DNA of 64,000 bases from contig NZ_JACJTU010000021.1 in NCBI RefSeq assembly GCF_014698835.1, positions 86,608 to 150,607 on the forward strand, written 5' to 3'. Source of the DNA: Nostoc paludosum FACHB-159. GTDB taxonomy: Bacteria; Cyanobacteriota; Cyanobacteriia; Cyanobacteriales; Nostocaceae. Of this stretch, positions 53,253 to 60,575 are shown one piece after another. The notes below the pieces were generated by a model. That model did not search any database. It was not told the DNA's origin and saw only the letters and a list, made by a program, of their open reading frames with translations. Every line of letters starts with the position of its first letter. Position 1 is the stretch's first letter. Made by a program: the position numbers and the translations under genes.

Positions 53253-53933
53253 ATGTACGTATTAATTGGTGGAGCAGGTTTAGTGGGGCTAAGTTTAGCG
53301 CAGAAGCTGGTAGAGTTGGGGCATACTGTTGCGGTTATCGATATTGACCCTACCGCTTGTCGTTATGCCCGCGAACAAGTTGGGGCAATGGCTTTTGAAG
53401 GAAGTGCTGTGAGTACAGAAGTATTGTTAGAAGCTGGGATTCGCAAAGCCAGCTCTTTGGCTGCTGTGCTACGCAGTGATGCCTTAAACTTGGCAATGGT
53501 AACTCTTGCTAAACATTATGGCGTTCCTCATATTTTAAGTCGGATGCGTCACCCCGATTTTGCTGAACCCCTACGTCTGGCGGGAGCTAACCATATCATC
53601 AGTACTGTTGAACTATCGGTGTCAACAATGGTAAATGCCATCGAGTATCCACAAGTAGAATCGATGATGCATTTTGAGCAAGGACAGATTGAGGTGTTAA
53701 AACTTTCTATCCCAAATAATTGCTATGTTGTTGGTCGTAGCGTTGCTGAAATTGCTCAGGATTCTCGGTTTCCCACTGGTTCGCTAATTATTGGCTATCA
53801 ACCTCATCCCCACGAAAATTTGATGATTCCTAATGGTAGTACAGTGCTGGAACCTGATTCAACTGTACTGATTGTAACTAAACCAGGATGTTTACACCAA
53901 GTCATCGATTTTATCGAAGGCTGTAATAGTTGA
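53253..53933 (+). CDS. TrkA-like potassium channel/transporter regulatory protein
   Basis: 226 residues from ATG 53253, preceded by TTAGGAATATTC; an upstream in-frame start at 53151 would add a non-conserved 34 residues that begin next to the CRISPR array. TrkA-N Rossmann domain: VLIGGAGLVGLSLAQKLVEL with VAVIDIDP binding NAD(H), then EGSAVSTEVLLEAGIRKASS. TrkA-C domain at about 140-220: EVLKLSIPNNCYVVGRSVAE and LEPDSTVLIVT. Such RCK proteins gate K+ uptake systems in the cytoplasm. No channel gene adjoins, so its partner is elsewhere. Confidence 0.88.
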   Translation: MYVLIGGAGLVGLSLAQKLVELGHTVAVIDIDPTACRYAREQVGAMAFEGSAVSTEVLLEAGIRKASSLAAVLRSDALNLAMVTLAKHYGVPHILSRMRHPDFAEPLRLAGANHIISTVELSVSTMVNAIEYPQVESMMHFEQGQIEVLKLSIPNNCYVVGRSVAEIAQDSRFPTGSLIIGYQPHPHENLMIPNGSTVLEPDSTVLIVTKPGCLHQVIDFIEGCNS

Positions 53934-53952
53934 TAATTAATTTTAGGGTTAA

Positions 53953-55320
53953 TTATTCAAAAATCAAATCTAAACGTTGTTGGGTTTCTTCAAGTGCTTT
54001 TGTTGGTGAAGATTTACCCAACAATACAGATTCAATTGCCCGTCCTAAGCTGTCGGAAATTCGATTGTAACCAGGAAAAATCGGACGCGATCGCCCATAT
54101 TTTGCTTGTTCTAAAAATACTTTCACTTGGGGAATTTTATTCATAAATTCCTGATATTTTGGATTTTCACGAGACTTCAAATTCACTGGTAAATAGCCAG
54201 TTCCTAAGGCTAATTCTGTCTGGAATTCTTCACTCAAAGCATACTCAACAAACTTAAAGGCTGCTTTTTCGCGTTCTGGTGTAGTTTTGAAAAAGAAGAG
54301 ATTCTCACCACCAATTACAGTAGCAGGTTTTTCACCAACAGGAATGGGAAAAACATCAAAATCGACGCCAGTGGTTTGAAATTGTCCCAGATTCCAAGGG
54401 CCATTTAATTGCATTGCGACTTTACCACTGAGCAAGTCATCTGTCTCATAACCGCGTTCTGGCCCAGATAAAATAGCAGAACCTTGGGTAATTAAATCAC
54501 GCCAGAATTGCAAAGCTGCGATCGCCCCTTGATTATCTTTCAAATCTACAGCTGCGGCATTCTGTGAATCACCACTCACTAACTCGCCACCGCTACTCCA
54601 CATAAACGGTAGCCAAGTGAACACTGTAAATTCCCCTTTCCCCAAAGGCAGAAACATGCCATATCGATCTGTTCGCCCATCGCCATTGGTATCGCGAGTC
54701 AATTTTTTAGCAACTTGCCCAAACTCCTCCCAAGTGCGGGGTAATTCAGTAATTCCCGCTTCCTTAAACAAACTTGGACGATAAAAAATACCAACATTAT
54801 TCGTCGCAAACGGCACAGACCAAATCTTGCCGTTATATTTCATTGATGCATACAAAGTAGGGTCAATTTCGCCTTTAATTGGAGATTTTTCTAGCATTTC
54901 ATCCAAAGGTAAAAGCGCCCCAAGTTCCACCAATTGACCGGCGATCGTCGGATTGTACCACAACAAATCAGGAGGTGCATTGCCTACAACTGCTGCCAAA
55001 ATCTTAGGCGTTTGCTGATCCTGTTGTCCGACATAAAGCGATTCTACTTGAATATCTGGGTGAGATTGATTGAATTTGTCCACCAGCTTTTGCAGTACAT
55101 CCCGATTTGGCGGCGGATTTACCCCTTGCCACAAAGTTAAATGAATTACATTATCTTGCTTAACACCGGGTAGAATAGCTTGACACCCAGCTATAGCTAC
55201 TATGCCCACCAATAATATCAGCAGCAACTTCCTCAAGTAGTTGGGCAGTTTGTTTCTTTTTCGCTTGGGATGCCAAGGAGGCGAAAAATAATCTTGCATG
55301 ATGTTTATGAAATTAGGCAT
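53953..55320 (-). CDS. Sugar ABC transporter substrate-binding lipoprotein
   Basis: 455 residues (family 1 extracellular solute-binding protein, MalE-like). After a basic head (KRKRNKLPNYLRK) the lipobox VAIAGC gives a lipid-anchored Cys at about residue 46. The core contains IHLTLWQGVNPPPNRDVLQK, LLWYNPTIAGQLVELGALLP, SVPFATNNVGIFYRPSLFKE and AMQLNGPWNLGQFQTTGVDF, standard for carbohydrate-binding SBPs. It delivers a sugar or polyol to an ABC permease, which is not encoded nearby. ATG codons at 55320 and 55299 are both possible starts. Convergent with the TrkA-like gene. Confidence 0.88.
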   Translation of the reverse strand: MPNFINIMQDYFSPPWHPKRKRNKLPNYLRKLLLILLVGIVAIAGCQAILPGVKQDNVIHLTLWQGVNPPPNRDVLQKLVDKFNQSHPDIQVESLYVGQQDQQTPKILAAVVGNAPPDLLWYNPTIAGQLVELGALLPLDEMLEKSPIKGEIDPTLYASMKYNGKIWSVPFATNNVGIFYRPSLFKEAGITELPRTWEEFGQVAKKLTRDTNGDGRTDRYGMFLPLGKGEFTVFTWLPFMWSSGGELVSGDSQNAAAVDLKDNQGAIAALQFWRDLITQGSAILSGPERGYETDDLLSGKVAMQLNGPWNLGQFQTTGVDFDVFPIPVGEKPATVIGGENLFFFKTTPEREKAAFKFVEYALSEEFQTELALGTGYLPVNLKSRENPKYQEFMNKIPQVKVFLEQAKYGRSRPIFPGYNRISDSLGRAIESVLLGKSSPTKALEETQQRLDLIFE

Positions 55321-55491
55321 TAGGTATTGGGTATTAAATACTGAGAAACTATTCCTAAATATTTATTTTCTAGTCCCCATTCCCCAGTCCCTAGTTCCCT
55401 AGTCCTCAGTCTCTTCTAGCAAATGTACCTTTGCATCTAGGCAAAAGCTAGGTATATTCTATCTTTGGTAGAGTTTTGATAATTTAAGGTT

Positions 55492-56250
55492 ATGGCAGGA
55501 CATAGTAAATGGGCAAATATTAAGCGCCAGAAGGCGGTAGTAGATGCAAAAAAGGGAAAAACCTTCACTCAGCTATCTAGGGCGATTATTGTTGCGGCTA
55601 GAAGTGGCGTACCAGATCCAGCGCTGAATTTTCAACTTCGCACAGCGATCGACAAGGCAAAAGCAGCAAGTATTCCTAATGATAATATTGAACGGGCGAT
55701 CGCTAAAGGTGCAGGCACTTTTGGTACAGACAGTGCCAATTTTGAAGCGATTCGCTACGAAGGTTACGGCCCCGGTGGTGTAGCAATTTTGATTGAAGCG
55801 CTGACAGATAACCGCAATCGCACAGCCGCTGATTTACGTGCAGCTTTTAGTAAAAATGGCGGTAATCTCGGTGAAACAGGTTGCGTTAGCTGGATGTTTG
55901 ACCAAAAAGGGGTTTGTATCGTCCAGGGTGTGGTTAACGAAGAACAGCTTTTAGAAGCATCCCTAGAAGGTGGTGCCGAGTCTTATGAAATGACTGAAGA
56001 TGAAATGTCTGAGGTTTTTACTGAAATCGGAAATTTAGAAACCCTCAGCCAGACACTCAAGGATAAAGGCTTTAAGGTGACTGATGCTGAATTGCGCTGG
56101 GTTCCCAGTAATAGTGTAGAAGTTACAGATCCCGAACAGGCGCGATCGCTTTTTAAATTAATTGACACTCTAGAAGGCTTAGATGATGTTCAAAATGTCA
56201 CAGCTAACTTTGAAGTTGCAGAAGAATTGATGAGTCTCAGCATTTCTTAA
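55492..56250 (+). CDS. YebC/PmpR family regulatory protein
   Basis: 252 residues, full length. The N-terminus AGHSKWANIKRQKAVVDAKK and the blocks RSGVPDPALNFQLRTAIDKA, YEGYGPGGVAILIEALTDNR and GGNLGETGCVSWMFDQKGV are invariant family features. YebC proteins act as transcriptional regulators or, in recent work, help translate difficult proline-rich stretches. Start ATG 55492. No operon partner; a small exported protein gene follows 100 bp later. Confidence 0.95.
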   Translation: MAGHSKWANIKRQKAVVDAKKGKTFTQLSRAIIVAARSGVPDPALNFQLRTAIDKAKAASIPNDNIERAIAKGAGTFGTDSANFEAIRYEGYGPGGVAILIEALTDNRNRTAADLRAAFSKNGGNLGETGCVSWMFDQKGVCIVQGVVNEEQLLEASLEGGAESYEMTEDEMSEVFTEIGNLETLSQTLKDKGFKVTDAELRWVPSNSVEVTDPEQARSLFKLIDTLEGLDDVQNVTANFEVAEELMSLSIS

Positions 56251-56354
56251 TAAAAATCTCTCCCAAGAGACATGAAAGATTCACATCAATTACAACGTAA
56301 TGACATACACCTATTGGATAGTTGTACTGTTCAACAATTGATGAGGAATTGCAA

Positions 56355-56531
56355 GTGAATAACTTCGCTAAAGCTTTCGTTTTGGCTTTAATATTTGCTG
56401 CGCCAGTAGCTATTTCTGCACCTGCTGTTCAAGCTGTAACTATCCACTCTACTAAAATAAAAGCTGCCAAAGTTCATCAGAAACATTACAAACACCACAA
56501 GCATCACTTAGTTCACAAAGCTCATAAATAG
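56355..56531 (+). CDS. Small exported His/Lys-rich protein
   Basis: 58 residues from GTG 56355, decided by GAGGAA six nt upstream (a TTG at 56322 lacks one). A signal peptide (FAKAFVLALIFAAPVAISAP, then AVQA) is followed by a 32-residue mature part dominated by His and Lys (KVHQKHYKHHKHHLVHKAHK). It could bind metal or acidic polymers in the periplasm or at the cell surface. Family not named. A hairpin ACCCGCTG/CAGCGGGT at 56613-56642 probably ends the transcript. Confidence 0.72.
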   Translation: MNNFAKAFVLALIFAAPVAISAPAVQAVTIHSTKIKAAKVHQKHYKHHKHHLVHKAHK

Positions 56532-56612
56532 TTAGTCTTAACTACAAAAAATTGTAGTAAATCTGTAATTAAGTTTAGTCTTCGTTTTACACCAACACCA
56601 TTGTATTATTCA

Positions 56613-56646
56613 ACCCGCTGTAATTTCTCATAATCAGCGGGTATTT
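56613..56646 (+). terminator. Stem-loop after the His-rich peptide gene
   Basis: ACCCGCTG (56613-56620) pairs perfectly with CAGCGGGT (56635-56642) and ATTT follows. Loop of 14 nt. The short T-run makes it a moderate terminator. Confidence 0.5.
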
Positions 56647-56650
56647 CCAA

Positions 56651-56790
56651 TTACAGCAGTTTTCATTTGCATGAGGTAGAAATTGATTGGTTTTGAGGCA
56701 GAAGGCAGGAGGCAGGGGGCAGAAGAAGAATTTTTATATTTAATTTTCTAGTTGTGTACCTCATTTGGTTGCAAACTGGTGTAATTCATA
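56651..56790. mobile_element. Element B with long terminal inverted repeats
   Basis: Left end AATTACAGCAGTTTTCATTT then GCATGAGGTA, and right end, read inverted, AATTACACCAGTTTGCAACC then AAATGAGGTA. The centre has GGCAGAAGGCAGGAGGCAGG heptamers. About 140 bp, non-coding. One arm is repeated at 39885-39968. Probably a MITE; no target duplication could be fixed. Confidence 0.5.
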
Positions 56791-56909
56791 CTTGTTAAAG
56801 ATTTACGGAAAATTTGATTTTGTTGAAATATTATACAACCTAGCTTCTAAAGCCAGCGATAAAGCTTATTTGACTTCGGAATTTAAAATTTTTTAATTAT
56901 ATTTGAATT

Positions 56910-57086
56910 TCATGATTTATTAGGGTCGGTGTTGCCACTAATAATTGCTTGGAACACATTCCCTACTAAAGATAAAAATGCTGCAACTAGCAATATGAGC
57001 ATTAAACTAGCAAGAGCAGCAAAGGGAGAGGTGACAAACAAAAGTAAAAATGCAAACATTAAAATTGTTAGTAGTGTTCTATTCAT
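56910..57086 (-). CDS. 58-residue two-span membrane protein
   Basis: Translation on the minus strand from ATG 57086 gives NRTLLTILMFAFLLLFVTSP, FAALASLMLILLVAAFLSLV and GNVFQAIISGNTDPNKS. Two hydrophobic helices (about 4-20 and 22-44) and a polar tail predict a small integral membrane protein or a signal-anchored peptide. AAAAGGCT precedes the start. The amino acid pattern is clearly coding, while the plus-strand frame opposite is not. It looks like a conserved Nostocales small protein, but I cannot name a family. Confidence 0.7.
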   Translation of the reverse strand: MNRTLLTILMFAFLLLFVTSPFAALASLMLILLVAAFLSLVGNVFQAIISGNTDPNKS

Positions 57087-57123
57087 CTTTTTTAGCCTTT
57101 TAGAGTTACTTATCTCAAATTAA

Positions 57124-57712
57124 CTAATTCAGTCATGTATTTGTGTATATCTAACTGAAGGAATTAGTCTAATTCTCTAGTGGCATTTTGAAGCTAATTC
57201 TAAAGTAATACTAAAACTACACAAAAGATGTAGGGCTATGATTTAATTTTTGAAAAGCTATGTGCAGATCGAAAAGAATGATTCCCTTGCCTACTAGCAG
57301 CGATCGCACCTAAAATGAACTAGTTTCGCCAAAGCTAAAATACCCGACTTTTTGTAAAAATCGAGTATCTTTCTGTTTTAAAATTATTAACTATGGATAC
57401 AATTTTAAAAAGTTAATGTTTTTCATGTTCACCGTTATATCGAACTTTCCAGACCTCTCAAATATAAGTTTAAGTACTAAATTTTTAGATAAAGACACAG
57501 TAAAATAGTGTGGGAAAACTATAAATTTAGTAATCATTATTACATTAATAATTCTAATAATATAGTGTTTATACGCAACAAAAATTTTGATGCTTACTGG
57601 TAAGACCATTCAAATCGTCAATCGCCAATCCCTTTTAGTATTCGTCTGAGCTTGCTCAAAAAGCCGCGATCGCGTCAAAATAAAAGTTGAGATGCTGTAA
57701 TTTATCTTCACA
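57124..57712. other. Intergenic region without a supported gene
   Basis: AT-rich. It contains a terminator-like hairpin at 57340-57370 and HIP1 sites. No coding frame convinced me. Confidence 0.45.
57340..57373. terminator. Terminator-like hairpin, probably bidirectional
   Basis: ATACCCGACTTTTT pairs with AAAAATCGAGTAT (one mismatch, one bulge). T-rich DNA follows on both strands (TCTTTCTGTTTT; ATTTTAGC). No neighbouring gene ends here, so the transcript it serves is unknown. Confidence 0.45.
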
Positions 57713-58972
57713 ATGGCGCTAGCAGAGCTTAATCAAACTCTTTACTCTCCCCAAACACCATCAGACAACCGGGGATACGAATATGATTTGGTAATTGTAG
57801 GCGGTGGAATTGTTGGCTTAACTCTCGCCTCCGCCTTAAAAGATTCTGGCTTGAGTGTGCTGCTGATTGAGGCAAAAGTGGCATCAGCGGCAGTAGCTAA
57901 AGGTCAAGCCTATGCAATTCACATGCTTTCGTCCCTAATTTACCAAGGAATTGGAGTTTGGGACAAAATGTTGCCTCAAATCGCCAAATATTGCCGGGTT
58001 CGTCTTTCTGATGCCGATTATCCCGGTGTGGTGGAATTTGTCACAGACGACATAGGTACGCCAGAGTTGGGTTTTGTGGCGGAACACCAAGCAATATTGG
58101 AACCTTTACAGGAGTTCGTTCGAGATTGTGCAAATGTGACTTATCTGTGTCCGGCTGAGGTGGTAAACACCCACTACCAACGGGAGGCTGTAGCCATAGA
58201 CATTAAAGTTGCTGGCGAACTCCGAACTATCAAGAGTAAATTACTCGTAGCCGCAGATGGATCGCGATCGCCCATTCGTCAAGCTGCTGGAATCAAAACC
58301 TCTGGCTGGAAATATTGGCAGTCTTGCATCGTTGCATTTGTCAAACCCGAAAAACCCCACAATAACACTGCTTACGAAAGATTTTGGTCTAGCGGTCCCT
58401 TTGCGATTTTACCTTTACCAGGGAACCGCTGCCGGATTGTGTGGACAGCGCCTCACGAAGAAGCGAAAGCTTTGTGTGCGTTAGATGATGAGCAATTTTT
58501 AAGAGAATTAACCCGCCGCTATGGCAATCAAATGGGTAAATTGGAACTACTAGGCGATCGCTTTGTTTTTCAAGTACAACTCATGCAAAGCGATCGCTAT
58601 GTTCTTCCCCGACTAGCATTAATTGGTGATGCTGCACACAACTGTCATCCCGTCGGCGGACAAGGTTTAAATTTGGGTATTCGCGATGCAGCAGCTTTGG
58701 CACAAGTAATACAAGCAGCCCACAAAGCAGGTAAAGATATTGGGGAGATTCAAATTCTCAAACGTTATGAACGCTGGCGCAAGCTGGAAAACCTGACGAT
58801 TTTGGGTTTTACCGATTTGTTAGACCGGATGTTTTCTAATAATTTCTTACCTGTGGTATTGGTTCGTCGTCTAGGTTTATGGTTATTGCAACGAGTACCT
58901 GTGTTAAAAGTGTTTATGCTGAAGTTGATGATCGGTTTGAAGGGGCGGACTCCAGAATTGGCAAAACGATAA
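57713..58972 (+). CDS. FAD-dependent hydroxylase, UbiH/COQ6-like
   Basis: 419 residues. The FAD-binding Rossmann motif is DLVIVGGGIVGLTLASALKD (residues 24-43), and the second FAD motif is ALIGDAAHNCHPVGGQGLNL, followed by GIRDAAALAQVI. These define class A flavoprotein monooxygenases of the UbiH/VisC group. In cyanobacteria, which make plastoquinone, such enzymes are candidates for ring or side-chain hydroxylation, but the substrate here is unproved. The C-terminus has hydrophobic helices that may dock to the membrane. ATG 57713. Confidence 0.88.
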   Translation: MALAELNQTLYSPQTPSDNRGYEYDLVIVGGGIVGLTLASALKDSGLSVLLIEAKVASAAVAKGQAYAIHMLSSLIYQGIGVWDKMLPQIAKYCRVRLSDADYPGVVEFVTDDIGTPELGFVAEHQAILEPLQEFVRDCANVTYLCPAEVVNTHYQREAVAIDIKVAGELRTIKSKLLVAADGSRSPIRQAAGIKTSGWKYWQSCIVAFVKPEKPHNNTAYERFWSSGPFAILPLPGNRCRIVWTAPHEEAKALCALDDEQFLRELTRRYGNQMGKLELLGDRFVFQVQLMQSDRYVLPRLALIGDAAHNCHPVGGQGLNLGIRDAAALAQVIQAAHKAGKDIGEIQILKRYERWRKLENLTILGFTDLLDRMFSNNFLPVVLVRRLGLWLLQRVPVLKVFMLKLMIGLKGRTPELAKR

Positions 58973-58974
58973 AG

Positions 58975-59000
58975 TAGGCAATAGGCAATAGGCAATAGGC
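58975..59000. repeat. GGCAATA heptamer tract
   Basis: Four copies of the GCAATAG heptamer directly after the hydroxylase stop codon. Confidence 0.65.
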
Positions 59001-59080
59001 AACAGGCTTACGAAAGTGTTTTGGTGCTGGGGTTTTACAATCGGTTTATGTCCTAAACTATGCTTCAATTGCGATAAACG

Positions 59081-59728
59081 CTAGGCCACACCAGCTTGAA
59101 AAATCTGGTTTGGGGTGAGATTCAATTCGGGAAAAGTTTGGGAAATAATGCGTAGACGCGAAGCGGCTTGTCGTAAGACATCGCTTTCTCGAAACTTACT
59201 TATTTGATATTCCCCGTCAACCAAATTACAAACGGAGATTGTCGATTGCTTGGGGTTACCAATAAAATTACGTCCACCCAAGGCAGCATAATCGACAATC
59301 CAGTATTCGGGGATGCCCATTTCCTCGTAATCAGCGTATTTTAAATAGTAATCGTCCCGCCAATTGGTTGATACAATCTCAATTACCAAAGGTATCGATG
59401 CACCCAGGCTAACAATAGATTGTTTTTGCCATAATTTTTCGTTTGCCAGATTTGCACGGTTTAGCACCAAGACATCTGGGAAGTAACCAGAATCTTTTTC
59501 AGGAGGTCTAACGATAACTTGGTTGGGGATACCGTAGGGCAATCCTAGACGTTTGATTTCAACAGGAATTTCGACACCCAAAAAGCTTTTAACTTCTTCG
59601 TGTTCCCCTACTGGTTGCGCCATCTCAACAATGTCTCCGTTATGTAGTTCGTAGCGTACCCCTGAATTTTCGGGTAGCCAATCGACAAATTCCTCAAAGG
59701 TTACTTGCTTGGGTATGGCTTGAGTCAT
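59081..59728 (-). CDS. Uma2 family endonuclease-like protein (DUF820)
   Basis: 215 residues, standard length. TFEEFVDWLPENSGVRYELH then NGDIVEMAQP, RPPEKDSGYFPDVLVLNRAN, PLVIEIVSTNWRDDYYLKYA and DYEEMGIPEYWIVDY make up a classic Uma2 domain with PD-(D/E)XK-like acidic residues (D of FPDV, E of VIEIVS, then a Lys position). Full conservation suggests an intact nuclease fold. Biological role unknown. ATG 59728. It is not closely similar to the longer Uma2 at 4451-5206. Confidence 0.88.
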   Translation of the reverse strand: MTQAIPKQVTFEEFVDWLPENSGVRYELHNGDIVEMAQPVGEHEEVKSFLGVEIPVEIKRLGLPYGIPNQVIVRPPEKDSGYFPDVLVLNRANLANEKLWQKQSIVSLGASIPLVIEIVSTNWRDDYYLKYADYEEMGIPEYWIVDYAALGGRNFIGNPKQSTISVCNLVDGEYQISKFRESDVLRQAASRLRIISQTFPELNLTPNQIFQAGVA

Positions 59729-60120
59729 AAATGATAGAGAATTACTGATAATAGAAATATTACCTCTAATTTAAAGGATTGTGGACAGCTTTTCACTGTC
59801 AGAACAACTTACTACTTTTAATTAAAGAGCGATCGCACTTACATCTGTGATGGTTTGGAAAGGCGATCGCCGTAAATTTAAAATAAAAACGGCTATTAAT
59901 TTTGAGCTATTTTTGCATTTATTCCACAATCAAATCTGGATATATTTAATCTTACGTATGTCACACGTGCCTTGTCATATTGTTATTTTGTGATTAGTCA
60001 TTTAAACTATATTGGTTCAGTTGCATATTAACTTCCAAGGATAAGTCTATTGCCTCCCTCCAAGAGTAAGTTCAAAAATAAAATACCAGTCCTATTTGAG
60101 TTACGAAGGCAGCCAATAAA
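59729..60120. other. Intergenic region upstream of element A2
   Basis: AT-rich with two HIP1-like octamers. No gene or strong structure seen. Confidence 0.45.
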
Positions 60121-60247
60121 AAATTTATGGCGTTGCTGAATCAGAATATGAAATGCCAAAATTACCTTTCCTTTTCTTTGTACCTTTGCGCCTTTGCGAC
60201 TTTGCGTGAGACAAATTCATATTTTCAATCAGCAACGCCAAATTTAT
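60121..60247. mobile_element. MITE-like element A2 with 8-bp target duplication
   Basis: Element 60129-60239 (111 bp) starts GGCGTTGCTGAATCAGAATA and ends TTTTCAATCAGCAACGCC, giving near-perfect terminal inverted repeats. It is flanked by AAATTTAT at 60121-60128 and at 60240-60247. The core TTTGCGCCTTTGCGACTTTG is shared with A1 at 20388-20500, in the same orientation. Confidence 0.85.
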
Positions 60248-60373
60248 TATTAACGAATTCCAAATAAAAAATATCCCACTACTTACAGTCAACAGTTATC
60301 CGTCAGCAACTTCAAGTGGTTGTTTTTATTTGTTGGAGTTACCTAATTACATGTATTCAATTGTTATTCGGAT

Positions 60374-60469
60374 ATGAGAAAAATTGTTACATTTATCCTG
60401 GGGATAGGTGTAATCCTGTTTAATGTATGCTATGTATCCAACACTGTCAACCTTAAGATTGAAAATTAG
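60374..60469 (+). CDS. Possible 31-residue hydrophobic peptide
   Basis: ATG 60374 gives RKIVTFILGIGVILFNVCYV then SNTVNLKIEN. It has one membrane-type helix with a basic head. No ribosome-binding site is visible and such frames arise by chance in AT-rich DNA, so this is tentative. It precedes the transglycosylase gene by 106 bp. Confidence 0.25.
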   Translation: MRKIVTFILGIGVILFNVCYVSNTVNLKIEN

Positions 60470-60575
60470 TATTTTTCTACATAAAATTAAAAATCTCAAA
60501 TTAAAAATTGGTAACACTGATGGTTAAGAGTGCTAGAGTTTCAAGAAATTCATCAGAACTTTTCAGCGGGTATTC

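Noticed and set aside
56929..57123. 64-codon plus-strand frame opposite the 58-residue membrane protein
   Set aside because: TTG start, poor composition; the minus-strand frame is clearly the coding one.
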